Shown here one piece after another: positions 1-9,064 of a stretch of 64,000 nucleotides of DNA. How positions within the stretch are numbered: position 1 is the stretch's first letter; each line of letters opens with the position of its first letter. Below the pieces are notes generated by a model, which worked only from the letters and a program-made list of their open reading frames with translations, was not told the DNA's origin and ran no database searches. Position numbers and translations under genes: made by a program. Source of the DNA: Lacrimispora saccharolytica (GTDB lineage Bacteria; Bacillota; Clostridia; Lachnospirales; Lachnospiraceae); contig JACJJN010000004.1 of assembly GCA_016899975.1 (NCBI GenBank), positions 62,001-126,000 of the forward strand, read 5' to 3'.

Positions 1-610
1 TATAATTTGTAGTAAATTTATCAGGAAACAATCTTAAATATGCACCAATTAAATACAGTAATACAAATAATCCTAGTTGTGAATATACCACACTTAATTC
101 AAAAAAAGTAGGAATGACTGACCAAACAATCAACAATAAACTGATCAATTTTTTTAACTCTACAGAAGATAAATTTATGATCATTTTATTTATATATGGC
201 ACCAAAAGATACAAAATAAAATATGTTGTTGCAAACCAATACTGAAAAGAAGTTATCGGAAAAAATGCGTATATAATTCGTTCTACTGTCAGGCTGTTCA
301 ATGTTTTATTCAGCAAAGAAACAATAAACATTCCACTTACAGAATAAAAACAGATTTCAGCCCACAGTTTTATCGCTTTTGTCTTTTTATATCCAGAATA
401 AACAGAAAAATATCCCATTACTATAACAAATATTGCAACGCCTATTTTTCCCCCTACCTGCAAACTTTGAACAAAAACATGATTTAATTGAATAGAGGTT
501 GGGTCAAACTGAAAATTACTATGTAAAGAGTAGTGATGCATCACAATTAAGAGCATTGCAATAATCCGCAGCATCTCAATATTGCTGCTTCGCTCCTTGA
601 TTATTTTCAT
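1..610 (-). CDS. Acyltransferase-3 family membrane protein (partial, 3' end outside window)
   Basis: The reverse strand is open from an ATG at 610 to the window edge, giving about 203 residues with no stop. The N-terminus has the pattern of the acyltransferase-3/OafA family: a Ser-Asn-Ile-Glu stretch leading into Leu-Arg-Ile-Ile-Ala-Met and then His-His at about residues 25-26, the Arg and His expected to act in acyl transfer. Several hydrophobic membrane segments follow. Family members O-acetylate or otherwise acylate surface polysaccharides at the membrane. The start overlaps the stop of the polymerase gene by ATGA, so the two are translationally coupled and this is the last visible gene of the polysaccharide operon. 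It is very AT-rich. The acyl group and target sugar cannot be told. Confidence 0.75.
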   Translation of the reverse strand, partial: MKIIKERSSNIEMLRIIAMLLIVMHHYSLHSNFQFDPTSIQLNHVFVQSLQVGGKIGVAIFVIVMGYFSVYSGYKKTKAIKLWAEICFYSVSGMFIVSLLNKTLNSLTVERIIYAFFPITSFQYWFATTYFILYLLVPYINKMIINLSSVELKKLISLLLIVWSVIPTFFELSVVYSQLGLFVLLYLIGAYLRLFPDKFTTNY

Positions 611-1857
611 CCTAACTTTCTCCTATGCCGAACTCTCCTACGCATTTTTTCATTCTTATTTTTGTTTATAAATTCGTTCAATGCCGGCACTAATAGAAAC
701 AGAAAGGTATTCACATGTACTTCTAATAAGCGCGGCTCAATAAAACAATATAAAAGCACTATGCCAAAAATAAAGCATCTGATCTTTCCTTCTGTTCTTC
801 TTATATATTTGCTGCAGAGAACAAACAAAAAAATCGTGATACAGAATATTAGAATGCCAAAATTAACCAGTATATATCCATAAGATGAATCTACAAAATT
901 GTAACTTGCCAAAAGGCTGTCTGTATCCGTTGAACCTCCAAAACCAATCCATTCTATATTATTTCCAAAAAGGTGAACACCATAATTCCGAATAGCGTTC
1001 GCCGTCAGCCGAATCCTATCTGTCAACAGATTATTGATCAATTTTGTAATGGGCAGGGGCATTGTAATGCAAAGCAAAAATAATCCAGCCGATAAGTATA
1101 CCACCAGGTAATCATAAATATTGCATCCAAACTTTTTCATCTTATCTCCAACTCTGGATCCTGCTTTTTGAAGCCAGCCACATATTTGTTTTTTTCCGAC
1201 AATCCATAAGATGGCTGCGATAATTCCAAAGGTCAAAAATCCCATTCTGCTGTCTGTCAACTTATAAACCAGGAAATTAAATATTTCTGCTGCCGCAAAT
1301 TCCTGATTTGATAAAGAGGAATTTTTAAACCATAAATATAATAAAAAGATAAACAAACAACTGGTTACCATCACACTGGGATAGGTGTAACCCAAGGCAT
1401 GGCGTATAGGAATATCCTCTCTTTTAAACAACAGGTCAGGAATAATATTGAAAGAACTGCTCACAACAATAATTCCCATCAATATGCTCTGTAACCACAA
1501 CGTTTTTCTGGCAATGTCATCAAATTCCATCCCCTGGGAAGCAATCAGCAGTACGCTTACAAATAATAATGTGCTGTCATCTGTAACCAACGATCCAACT
1601 CCAAGAAGTGTCATAAGGACAAAATATCCAAGGAATTTTTTCGTCGATGCGCTTCCAGTCAAGCTGATTTTGGATTTATTTTCCAGTCTGTATTGATCAT
1701 ATAGGTCTGCTGCAATTTTTACTCCTGCTACTCCAAAAGATATATATCGCATGATAACAAATACCCTTGCCAACAAAGTATATTCTGTAAACATTGTTGA
1801 TTGTAATACAGTAGCAACCACATAAAGAACATATGCACTATAAAATATCCTATTCAT
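607..1857 (-). CDS. Polysaccharide repeat-unit polymerase-like membrane protein (Wzy/EpsG type)
   Basis: About 416 residues, almost entirely hydrophobic, with roughly ten membrane segments, a large loop around residues 260-320 and a basic C-terminus. This topology, and its place among glycosyltransferases, fits a Wzy/EpsG-type polymerase that joins lipid-linked repeat units outside the membrane. I see no family-specific catalytic motif, so the call rests on topology and context. An ATG at 1881 directly follows the upstream stop, but AAGGAG lies seven bases before the ATG at 1857, which I prefer. The gene is AT-rich compared with the rest of the window, consistent with horizontal acquisition. 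A flippase or other O-antigen ligase-like protein is the main alternative. Confidence 0.6.
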   Translation of the reverse strand: MNRIFYSAYVLYVVATVLQSTMFTEYTLLARVFVIMRYISFGVAGVKIAADLYDQYRLENKSKISLTGSASTKKFLGYFVLMTLLGVGSLVTDDSTLLFVSVLLIASQGMEFDDIARKTLWLQSILMGIIVVSSSFNIIPDLLFKREDIPIRHALGYTYPSVMVTSCLFIFLLYLWFKNSSLSNQEFAAAEIFNFLVYKLTDSRMGFLTFGIIAAILWIVGKKQICGWLQKAGSRVGDKMKKFGCNIYDYLVVYLSAGLFLLCITMPLPITKLINNLLTDRIRLTANAIRNYGVHLFGNNIEWIGFGGSTDTDSLLASYNFVDSSYGYILVNFGILIFCITIFLFVLCSKYIRRTEGKIRCFIFGIVLLYCFIEPRLLEVHVNTFLFLLVPALNEFINKNKNEKMRRRVRHRRKLG

Positions 1858-1881
1858 CCGTTTGCTCCTTGTACTTACCAT

Positions 1882-2907
1882 TTACTTTCCTAATACTGCT
1901 AATAACATTTTCCCCTGGCACAGTTGTTTTCCCACAATTTCCACATTTGATTTCATAATCCTGTAGTCCTCTTCCGACAAGCTTTTCAATTTCAAAGGTA
2001 TTTCATTCATCTCCCTTACCGCTATTCCAAGATTATTTTTTTCGATGTATTTCGCCATTGCTGCCTTTTCCCAGATAATCACCGGCAATCCACTGGCTAA
2101 ATATAACGATGTCTTATGCGGATTGTTATATTTCATATATTCCCCAAATACACCTGTACAGGCTCCAAGATCATCGCCATCCCAAACAAGGCCAAAACCG
2201 CCTTCCAGCTTTTCCGGCAGCTCTTCCGGCTTGTACTGTCCACAATACTTTACATTTTTTCCCTGAGTTTCCCCATCATAATTGGGACCATATAAACGAA
2301 ACTGTATCTCTCCTTCCACTTCATTCAGCCGATATACATAGCCCGCTTTTTCCCTTTTTAAATTTCCCGCTATGACAACCTCTGTTTTCTCTCCAGCTTT
2401 CCGACCAGCCACAGTATCTTTTGTCAAATAGTCAAAAATATTCAAGGAACGAATTTCCTTGTCGCTGTAACCGTTTTGTTTTAAATATTCAACCATAACA
2501 GGGTTATGGGCGATTATTACATCTGCCGTACTTAGAAATTCCCTTTCTCCATTTGTATATACTCCGCGCAAGCTGTCCAAATCATGAATCAAAAAGGTCA
2601 ATTTCACATTTTTTCTTTTCATTTTTTTCAAAAAAGGAATTGCCACGGTACTCACTTTCGGATACATTGCCAACGGATATTGAATCAGCAATTCTGAATG
2701 TTCCGGAATCTTATGATAAATTTTACTCCAATCATTTCTTGTAAGAAAAAGCATCTTGATTTTATCCAAAGTTCCTTTTTCTTCACTGTGATGTACGACC
2801 AGCGGTTCCCAGCCTTCATTTACAAGAATATCTGCAATATCATTTCTTGCTTTGGAACCCGCATGATTTTCAATAAAGTTCTTTTCTACAACACAATACT
2901 TCCCCAT
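1882..2907 (-). CDS. Glycosyltransferase, galactofuranosyltransferase/Gtf3-like
   Basis: About 341 residues. The N-terminus (GKYCVVEKNF, then HAGSKARND) and a central segment resembling FLIHDLDSLRG match the general look of the bacterial beta-1,6-galactofuranosyltransferase/Gtf3-like group, which uses UDP-linked donors and has a GT-B fold. A mutase making UDP-galactofuranose lies in the same operon, which supports a Galf donor, but that is inference. The reading frame is open from a GTG at 2922 that overlaps the upstream TGA. The ATG at 2907 has AAAGG seven bases upstream and is chosen. No membrane segment is visible, so it should act on lipid-linked intermediates at the inner face of the membrane. 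Confidence 0.6.
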   Translation of the reverse strand: MGKYCVVEKNFIENHAGSKARNDIADILVNEGWEPLVVHHSEEKGTLDKIKMLFLTRNDWSKIYHKIPEHSELLIQYPLAMYPKVSTVAIPFLKKMKRKNVKLTFLIHDLDSLRGVYTNGEREFLSTADVIIAHNPVMVEYLKQNGYSDKEIRSLNIFDYLTKDTVAGRKAGEKTEVVIAGNLKREKAGYVYRLNEVEGEIQFRLYGPNYDGETQGKNVKYCGQYKPEELPEKLEGGFGLVWDGDDLGACTGVFGEYMKYNNPHKTSLYLASGLPVIIWEKAAMAKYIEKNNLGIAVREMNEIPLKLKSLSEEDYRIMKSNVEIVGKQLCQGKMLLAVLGK

Positions 2908-2918
2908 CCTCTTCCCTT

Positions 2919-4016
2919 TCACTCTGACAAAAGCTTTTCCAGTATTTCTGTCTGCAATTTTATATTGTAGGGTGACTTTAAGAATTTCGCCTGTGTAACC
3001 CTTCCTTTCTTAACCGCTGTATTTAAAATAAAATCAGCCCATTCCTCGGAGGCATCTGTAAGTTTCATAAAATAAAGATTATCATTGATCTGTATCTGTT
3101 TCGTTATCGTATCCGACACTACACAAGGCAGACCATTTGCCTGCGCCTCCAGCAATACGATCGGCAAGCCTTCAAATACAGATGGAAATAGAAACAGATC
3201 CATCGCCTGATATAACTGCGGAATATCGGAACGCACTCCTAAAAACCGTACATTCTCTTCCAGGCCATAATCAGAAACCTTTGTTTTCATCTCCTCCATC
3301 AGCTCACCCTGACCGATCAGAAGCAGTTCCACATTCTTTTCTGCTTTCACTAAATTTCTCATGATTTCCAGCACAAACTTGTGATTTTTCTGAAAATGAA
3401 AGCGACCTATATGTCCAATTACAATCTTATCTTCACAATTCAATTCTTTTCTGTATTTTCCCCGCACATCTGCGTCCGGAAGAAATTTATCGGGATCAAC
3501 TGCGTTATAAATCAATTTATATTTTTCACTTCTCATGTTTTTTTCACCAAAAAACCATTTTGAAGCCTCATCCGAACAGGACCAGAAATCTGTTGCATAC
3601 TTATTGATTTGCGCGCGATTCATTTTATGCAGCTGTCCTCTTAAAAAACTGTCTCCATTATCCGCATTGTGGCAGTGAATGATTCTCTTGGGGATGCCAA
3701 ACTTCTTAGCGGCTTTTAAATAATCAATATTTGCCAGGCTGCAGACATTTACCCAGATTGCACAATACTTCTGTGCGTTTTCCTGCATAAATGTCTCCAA
3801 TGCTTCTGCGAATTCTTTTCTTCCATCTCTTCTTGCAGGTATTCTGTGGATTATCCCCCCTAAAGACTTTATTTCCTCTTCATATGCAACAATCTTCGTA
3901 TTGCATAAAAACTCAAATTGTATCTTATCTCTGTCAATTCTGCGATAATAATTCATAATTACGCTTTCAACCCCGCCAGGGTTCTCCGTAATTCCAAATA
4001 CCAGTACTCTTTTCAT
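2919..4016 (-). CDS. Glycosyltransferase family 4 (EpsF-like)
   Basis: About 365 residues with the GT4 layout. The N-terminal beta strand RVLVFGITENPGG includes the GG loop typical of acceptor-domain entry. A nucleotide-sugar-binding C-terminal half carries KIVIGHIGRFHFQKNH around residues 200-215 and the E-x7-E motif in FEGLPIVLLEAQANGLP at about residues 285-300. Retaining enzymes of this family transfer a sugar from a nucleotide donor to the growing lipid-linked oligosaccharide. An ATG at 4025 is in frame but sits almost on the AGGA ribosome site. The ATG at 4016, ten bases downstream of AGGA, gives the usual family start and is preferred. Confidence 0.85.
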   Translation of the reverse strand: MKRVLVFGITENPGGVESVIMNYYRRIDRDKIQFEFLCNTKIVAYEEEIKSLGGIIHRIPARRDGRKEFAEALETFMQENAQKYCAIWVNVCSLANIDYLKAAKKFGIPKRIIHCHNADNGDSFLRGQLHKMNRAQINKYATDFWSCSDEASKWFFGEKNMRSEKYKLIYNAVDPDKFLPDADVRGKYRKELNCEDKIVIGHIGRFHFQKNHKFVLEIMRNLVKAEKNVELLLIGQGELMEEMKTKVSDYGLEENVRFLGVRSDIPQLYQAMDLFLFPSVFEGLPIVLLEAQANGLPCVVSDTITKQIQINDNLYFMKLTDASEEWADFILNTAVKKGRVTQAKFLKSPYNIKLQTEILEKLLSE

Positions 4017-4028
4017 CAATTTCATTTC

Positions 4029-5075
4029 CTATCTTTTTGAATAGTTTTTAAACTGTTTATGTCTGATTTTTGCTATCATTCTTACGCCGAAGTAAAAATG
4101 ACACTTTATACATGCCAGAGTTATTTGCCGCGTCTTGGAAAAATCCTCAAAATGAATATGTTTTAACGCAGTGTCAAACATCGGCTGTTTTAACAGCTTT
4201 TTGAACTCTCTGATCTGCTCTTTTCCTTTTAGACCTGACTGTGGATGGAAAGAATAATTAATTACAATCAGCAACAAATGATATAAAACACAGCTATAAT
4301 AAGTTTCCCGGCAATATTCTTTGTCCTTTCTCTCGTCGATATCTTTTTCCAAAGCCTTCATCGACTTCACATATTTCTGCACGTAATCTTTCTGATATCG
4401 TCTCACTGCAGAAGAGGCATTGTACCAGTAGTGATAACAAAGCTCCGTGATATATACAATGCGTTTTGCATCACAGGCGGCGCGAAACATAAACTCTGCG
4501 TCCTCAGCTGCTGATAAATTCTCATTAAAGTATATCTTATTCTCTATTAAAAAGTCTTTCCGGAACAATTTGCCCCAGACAAACCCCGCTCCTGTTTGAG
4601 GCTTCAAGATATCTTTTTCAAAAATCTCTTTATTACCGTACTCGAATACCTGCGAAGCTTTCAGATATTGGTGCAATTGTGAGGTTGTGCCATATTCCAT
4701 TATGTGCTCTCCCATCACAATATCTGCGTTTTGTTCTTCCCCTGTTTTCAGCTGTATTTTGAGCGCGTCATCTTCCATCCAATCGTCCGCGTCAACAAAA
4801 GCGATCCATTTTCCTTCTGCGTTCTGAATTCCTTTGTTTCTTGCCGCAGACACTCCCTGATGTTCTCTTTCCATAGCCTTAATTTTAAGCTTTCGTTTTC
4901 TGAACTTTTCCACCAGGCTATTATAATTTGACATGTCTTCATCAAAAACTAGCAGGACCTCAAAGTCCTGCTCCGTTTGCTTTTCCAGTCCATTCAGACA
5001 TCTTTCCAATAATGAAATTTCCACATGATAAATCGGTATAATTACACTGATTTGGGGATTTTCTTTTTCCATCAT
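4029..5075 (-). CDS. Glycosyltransferase family 2
   Basis: 348 residues. The GT-A fold is clear: ISVIIPIYH at residues 9-17, ARNKGI near 79, and the metal- and nucleotide-binding FVDADDW at 93-99 (Asp95, Asp97, Asp98). The segment WGKLFRK around residue 167 and an ED pair in SAAEDAEFMFR are typical of this subfamily. Inverting GT2 enzymes of capsule and exopolysaccharide clusters use UDP- or dTDP-sugars. The C-terminal third is basic with aromatic residues and may lie on the membrane surface. Two adjacent ATGs begin the frame and the first is used. The gene is separated from its neighbours by only a few bases, so co-transcription is expected. Donor and acceptor sugars are unknown. Confidence 0.88.
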   Translation of the reverse strand: MMEKENPQISVIIPIYHVEISLLERCLNGLEKQTEQDFEVLLVFDEDMSNYNSLVEKFRKRKLKIKAMEREHQGVSAARNKGIQNAEGKWIAFVDADDWMEDDALKIQLKTGEEQNADIVMGEHIMEYGTTSQLHQYLKASQVFEYGNKEIFEKDILKPQTGAGFVWGKLFRKDFLIENKIYFNENLSAAEDAEFMFRAACDAKRIVYITELCYHYWYNASSAVRRYQKDYVQKYVKSMKALEKDIDERKDKEYCRETYYSCVLYHLLLIVINYSFHPQSGLKGKEQIREFKKLLKQPMFDTALKHIHFEDFSKTRQITLACIKCHFYFGVRMIAKIRHKQFKNYSKR

Positions 5076-5093
5076 CTTACAATCATCTTTCTC

Positions 5094-5873
5094 TCAAAAA
5101 CTTGCATCATACTTTTTCCCGGAAAACTTTGCCCGCAAAAAAGACACTCCCTTATGCAGCCAGTTTACCTGCTCCATGCTGATCACCGGAACTTCCTGAT
5201 ACGAATATCCATTTTTCTCAATCCAGACATCCAGCAGAAGCTCACTGACCCTTCCAAACAGCCTTGCCTGAAATGGATCGTAATTTTTATAATCAATTCT
5301 GTGTTCCAGATCCGCGAGAATCGGAAACAGCCAGCTGCAGTAAGCATCACATTTTTTGCGGGACATAATAAACATATTGAACATATGTCCGTAGGTACGT
5401 TTCATTACTTTATCAAAAGCCGAAATGTACTCCGGACATTTCTCCAACAGAATTTCTCTGGTACAATCCAAATGCTCCGCATAATGGGTATGTGCATAAT
5501 GCGAATACAAATTTTCAATGTAATAGCGTCGCTTTTTGGGCAGAATGATATCGCTCTTCCTCAAAAGGCTTTTGATTTCTTTTTCTGTCAAAATCCGATT
5601 AAATTTATCACCATGTCCCGCTCCTTGTTTTCCTGCAAAATATCTTCGATAGTGTACCAATCCCATATAATCAGAATCCATATTTTTCCACATCCAGTAC
5701 AATCCGGTCAATTCACAATAATAGGGATTCTTCCCAGAAATGTTATCTCCGGTATTATCTCCAGCAAAGCCAATATCCGCTTTTCCTTCTCTTCCCACAT
5801 GAAGCGGAAGATAACATTTCTCCTTCGGCATCCAATATTTTTTATGCACTGCAACAATGACGGTAATTTTCAT
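5094..5873 (-). CDS. DUF4422 capsular polysaccharide synthesis protein
   Basis: About 259 residues. It starts MKITVIVAVHKKYW and contains LTGLYWMWKN and YMGLVHYRRYF near residues 70-90, the signature of DUF4422 proteins in capsule and lipopolysaccharide clusters. These are thought to be glycosyltransferases, often next to a UDP-galactopyranose mutase, as here. The frame opens at 5891, but the ATG at 5873 overlaps the upstream mutase stop as ATGA and has GGGAG ten bases before it, so this start is chosen. No membrane segment is visible. The neighbourhood suggests it transfers galactofuranose, which is inference. Confidence 0.8.
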   Translation of the reverse strand: MKITVIVAVHKKYWMPKEKCYLPLHVGREGKADIGFAGDNTGDNISGKNPYYCELTGLYWMWKNMDSDYMGLVHYRRYFAGKQGAGHGDKFNRILTEKEIKSLLRKSDIILPKKRRYYIENLYSHYAHTHYAEHLDCTREILLEKCPEYISAFDKVMKRTYGHMFNMFIMSRKKCDAYCSWLFPILADLEHRIDYKNYDPFQARLFGRVSELLLDVWIEKNGYSYQEVPVISMEQVNWLHKGVSFLRAKFSGKKYDASF

Positions 5874-6970
5874 TCTTTGATCTTCTCCCACATATTCATC
5901 GCCGATTCGATTACCTTGTCCATATCGTAATATTTGTACTCACCCAGACGGCCGCCAAAAATCACTTTTTCTTCTTCCGCTGCCTTTTTCGCGTATTCCT
6001 GATACAACGTCTGATTTTTCTCATCGTTCACCGGATAGTATGGCTCCATGCCTTCCTTCCAGTCTGTCGAATACTCTTTTGAGATAACGGTCTTCGGCTG
6101 TGTGCCAAACTCAAAATGCTTATGTTCGATCACACGGGTATAGGGCGTCTCCCTGTCTGTATAATTGACAACTGCAACTCCCTGGTAATTTTCCATATCC
6201 AGAACTTCTGTTTCAAACCGCACCGTCCGGTACTCCAGTTTTCCAAGACAGAAGTCATAATACGCATCGATTGCACCGGTATAAACAACTCTGTCGCCCA
6301 TCGCCATGTACTTCTCTTTATTCTCCAGAAAATCAACGCCGGTCTCAATATCCGCGCCTTTAAAAAGCTTATCGATCAGTACATTGTATCCGCCGATCGG
6401 AATTCCCTGGTATGCGTCGTTGAAGTAGTTATTGTCATAAGTAAAACGTACCGGAAGCCTTTTGATGATAAAGCTTGGCAGATCCTTGCAGTCCCTGCCC
6501 CATTGCTTTTCCGTGTAACCCTTTACCAGTTTCTGATAGATATCTGTTCCTACAAGCTTGATCGCCTGTTCTTCCAGATTCTTCGGCTCTCCCGGAATAC
6601 TTGCCCTCTGCTCCTCAATTTTGGCTTTTGCCTCGTCCGGCGTGCGAACTCCCCACATTTTGCTGAAAGTGTTCATATTGAATGGCATATTATAAATCTC
6701 ACCTTTATAGTTGGCAATCGGTGAGTTGGTATACCGGTTAAATTCTACCAGAGAATTTACAAAATTCCACACCTTTTTATTGCTGGTATGGAAAATATGC
6801 GCACCATATTTGTGTACATGGATTCCCTCAATATCCTCACAATACACATTGCCTCCAATATGATCACGCTTTTCAATAACAAGGCATTTTTTGCCCTCCT
6901 GACGCGCCAGATAATTGATCACTCCTGAATACAGTCCGCTTCCTACTAATATATAATCATACTTTTTCAT
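5870..6970 (-). CDS. glf: UDP-galactopyranose mutase
   Basis: 366 residues, the normal length for the family. The N-terminus YDYILVGSGLYSG is the FAD-binding Rossmann loop, followed by VIEKRDHIGGNVY, both hallmarks of Glf. YTEKQWGRD near residue 155 and RLPVRFTYDNNYF near 185 are family signatures around the substrate pocket. The C-terminus has FGGRLGEYKYYDMD, also typical. The flavoenzyme interconverts UDP-galactopyranose and UDP-galactofuranose in the cytoplasm, feeding galactofuranosyltransferases. AGGAGAGAAGAG precedes the ATG. The gene lies 20 bases after the sugar-phosphate transferase and overlaps the next gene by four bases. Its presence is the best clue that the polymer contains galactofuranose. 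Confidence 0.96.
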   Translation of the reverse strand: MKKYDYILVGSGLYSGVINYLARQEGKKCLVIEKRDHIGGNVYCEDIEGIHVHKYGAHIFHTSNKKVWNFVNSLVEFNRYTNSPIANYKGEIYNMPFNMNTFSKMWGVRTPDEAKAKIEEQRASIPGEPKNLEEQAIKLVGTDIYQKLVKGYTEKQWGRDCKDLPSFIIKRLPVRFTYDNNYFNDAYQGIPIGGYNVLIDKLFKGADIETGVDFLENKEKYMAMGDRVVYTGAIDAYYDFCLGKLEYRTVRFETEVLDMENYQGVAVVNYTDRETPYTRVIEHKHFEFGTQPKTVISKEYSTDWKEGMEPYYPVNDEKNQTLYQEYAKKAAEEEKVIFGGRLGEYKYYDMDKVIESAMNMWEKIKE

Positions 6971-6990
6971 CTCTTCTCTCCTATTATCTA

Positions 6991-8409
6991 CTATTTTGCT
7001 CCTACTTTTTTAAATATAACAACAATGGTCTTTAAGATAATCTTAGCATCCAACTGCAGTGACCAGTTGTCGATATAATCCAGATCCATGCGGACAACCT
7101 CTTCAAAATCCTCAATATTGCTGCGTCCGCTTACCTGCCACATTCCTGTCAGTCCGGGTTTCATGCTGAGCCGGCGTTTATGCCTTGCTTCGTACTGCTG
7201 AAACTCATCTACAGTCGGCGGTCTTGTTCCGACCAGGCTCATATCTCCTTTCAGAATATTCCAGAACTGCGGAAGCTCATCGATACTGGTGGCACGGATA
7301 AATTTTCCAACTTTCGTTACCCGCGGGTCATCTGTCATCTTGAACATCAGACCCTTCATCTCATTTTTTTCCATCAGGGCAGCTTTCCGCTCTTCTGCAT
7401 CTTTGTACATGGAACGGAATTTGTAAATATAAAAATACCTTCCGTTTTTCCCTACCCGCTTTTGTTTGAAGACCAAAGGCCCCGGGGATTCCAGTTTCAG
7501 AATTGGCGCCAGGAAGATCGTCACAACACCCGTAATGGCAAGTCCCACCAAAGCCCCAACAATATCAATGATCCGTTTCATCACAAGCTTATTGTAATCA
7601 AAAAATCGAGGGGCAAAACTTACCACCGGATAATCTCCGATCATATCGATCTGTTTACTAAAACCTTCCTGTCCTTCCAATACATTGATATTCAGCTGTA
7701 CAGTAATTCCCATCTCCTCGAATTCACTGATACATTTTTCCAAAGACTTTCCGGTAGAATAGGAGATGTTGATATACGCAACATCCACCACTTCTTTTCT
7801 GGCGTCTTCGTACAGATCCTCAAAAGTTGCCACAACGGGAAAACCTTTGATACTCTCTCCTCTGCGGTCCACATCCAGAATCGCGATACGCACCGTATAG
7901 AAATCCAGTTCCTCCGCTTCTTCAAGCTGTGACAACACCTTATCCACCCGGTCATTGGTCGTGACCAGATACATATGCTGTTTTCCTCCAAGCGCATATT
8001 GCTTTTTCATTATTTGCTTTGCCGCCATGTGTCCAATATACATCAAAATAATATTGCACAACACGGTAACAAGCCAGACACCTCTGGATAAGAAATCCAT
8101 TTCGCGGGCCAGGAAAAAGATGGCCGCCAGAACAGCCGCCACGAAAATATTCACCTTGATAACATAGATGAATTCTTCGTATTTATCTCTCTGCATCAGG
8201 TATTGATTCATATTAAAAAAAATGAACACACAAAAATAGGCCAAAAAGACCAGCCACAGACTTCCCACTACATCATTCATCGAAAGTCCCATTGGATTTG
8301 GTCTAAACTTCAGCCTACAAAAACTCGCGAAAAGATAACTTGCCACGATACAAACTGCATCAATAATCATTAAAAGTAAATTCTGAAACTTCTGCTTTTG
8401 TTGATACAT
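6991..8409 (-). CDS. Undecaprenyl-phosphate sugar phosphotransferase (exopolysaccharide initiator)
   Basis: 472 residues. The N-terminal half has four membrane segments up to about residue 130 and then a nucleotide-binding-like domain. The C-terminal catalytic domain of polyprenyl glycosylphosphotransferases runs from about residue 275: MKRIIDIVGALVG (membrane re-entrant helix), SPGPLVFKQKRVGKNG, YKFRSMYKDAE, DELPQFWNILKGDMSLVGTRPP and KPGLTGMWQVSGR. This WcaJ/CpsE-type enzyme loads the first sugar-1-phosphate onto undecaprenyl phosphate. It is the first gene of the operon, with GGGGGGAG before the ATG and a promoter about 50 bases upstream. No Wzz, tyrosine kinase or regulator precedes it, which is unusual for a complete capsule locus. 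The first sugar is not predictable. Confidence 0.93.
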   Translation of the reverse strand: MYQQKQKFQNLLLMIIDAVCIVASYLFASFCRLKFRPNPMGLSMNDVVGSLWLVFLAYFCVFIFFNMNQYLMQRDKYEEFIYVIKVNIFVAAVLAAIFFLAREMDFLSRGVWLVTVLCNIILMYIGHMAAKQIMKKQYALGGKQHMYLVTTNDRVDKVLSQLEEAEELDFYTVRIAILDVDRRGESIKGFPVVATFEDLYEDARKEVVDVAYINISYSTGKSLEKCISEFEEMGITVQLNINVLEGQEGFSKQIDMIGDYPVVSFAPRFFDYNKLVMKRIIDIVGALVGLAITGVVTIFLAPILKLESPGPLVFKQKRVGKNGRYFYIYKFRSMYKDAEERKAALMEKNEMKGLMFKMTDDPRVTKVGKFIRATSIDELPQFWNILKGDMSLVGTRPPTVDEFQQYEARHKRRLSMKPGLTGMWQVSGRSNIEDFEEVVRMDLDYIDNWSLQLDAKIILKTIVVIFKKVGAK

Positions 8410-8457
8410 CGCAGGAACTCCCCCCGGTCACTCTTTTTTATATGTTATGTAACTTTT

Positions 8458-8486
8458 ATTCTATCATATCCTCTGCTAAACCGCAA
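8458..8486 (-). promoter_or_regulatory. Promoter of the polysaccharide operon
   Basis: On the minus strand TTGCGG (8481-8486) and TAGAAT (8458-8463) are separated by 17 bases, a good sigma-A type promoter reading into the sugar-phosphate transferase. The hairpin terminator of the upstream HPr gene lies just before it, so the polysaccharide operon is transcriptionally separate. Confidence 0.6.
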
Positions 8487-8692
8487 TATATTATCCATAT
8501 TTGACAATTTTATGTCATTTTCATTAAGCCCATCTTTTGATGGATTTTTTTCTTCTTAGCATTTTATTTTCAGTTATTTTTTCTCTTATAACTCTTTTTC
8601 ACAGCATTTAGCTCTTTTCATAATTCTTCTCCGTCCTCCTCCGGCGCATTGCTCTGTTTTAACAATTTTCTGCCCACGCTGCTGTCCACAAT

Positions 8693-8756
8693 TAGAAAAA
8701 AGCAGAACACATCTGAAAGCTTTCTCCCTCCGAAAGCTTTCAGATGTGTTCTGCTT
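8693..8756 (-). terminator. Rho-independent terminator of the cdaA-cdaR-HPr operon
   Basis: A perfect 25-bp inverted repeat (8700-8724 with 8732-8756) closes on a seven-base loop and is followed on the minus strand by TTTTTCTAAT. It lies 26 bases after the HPr stop. The stem is longer and more perfect than most bacterial terminators. Confidence 0.93.
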
Positions 8757-8782
8757 CGTTTCCCTTATTTTTTATCTATCCA

Positions 8783-9052
8783 TCAGTTCTGCTCTCCCAG
8801 TCCACTTTCCACCGCGGCTGTCAGCGCATCCAGAGCTTCCTGTTCATCTTCACCCTCACAGATCAGTGTAATCTCATCTCCGCTTTTGACACAAGCCCCA
8901 AGCACACTGAGTACGCTCTTGGCGTTGGCCGTGGTATCACGGAACTGGAATGTTATCATAGATTTATACTTCATCGCTTCCTTGCAAAGATTCCCTGCCG
9001 GACGAAGGTGCAGTCCTGTCGGATTTGTCACGGTAACTTTCCTGCTTACCAT
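8783..9052 (-). CDS. ptsH: HPr family phosphocarrier protein
   Basis: 89 residues, the HPr size. The active-site loop NPTGLHLRPAG puts the phospho-accepting His at position 15 with Arg17, as in canonical HPr. NAKSVLSVLG places Ser46 in the HPr-kinase site. HPr passes phosphate from enzyme I to sugar-specific EIIA proteins and, when Ser46 is phosphorylated, acts with CcpA in Firmicutes. It is preceded by AGGAGG and ends the cda operon, 12 bases after cdaR. There is no ptsI next to it. It could be the main HPr or a specialised paralogue; the intact His15 and Ser46 support a working protein. Confidence 0.92.
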   Translation of the reverse strand: MVSRKVTVTNPTGLHLRPAGNLCKEAMKYKSMITFQFRDTTANAKSVLSVLGACVKSGDEITLICEGEDEQEALDALTAAVESGLGEQN

Positions 9053-9064
9053 TTTTGTTTCCTC

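Noticed and set aside
5025-5930. Plus-strand frame of about 300 codons opposite the DUF4422 gene
   Set aside because: It is the antisense of a well-supported gene, with no ribosome site and a composition typical of shadow frames.
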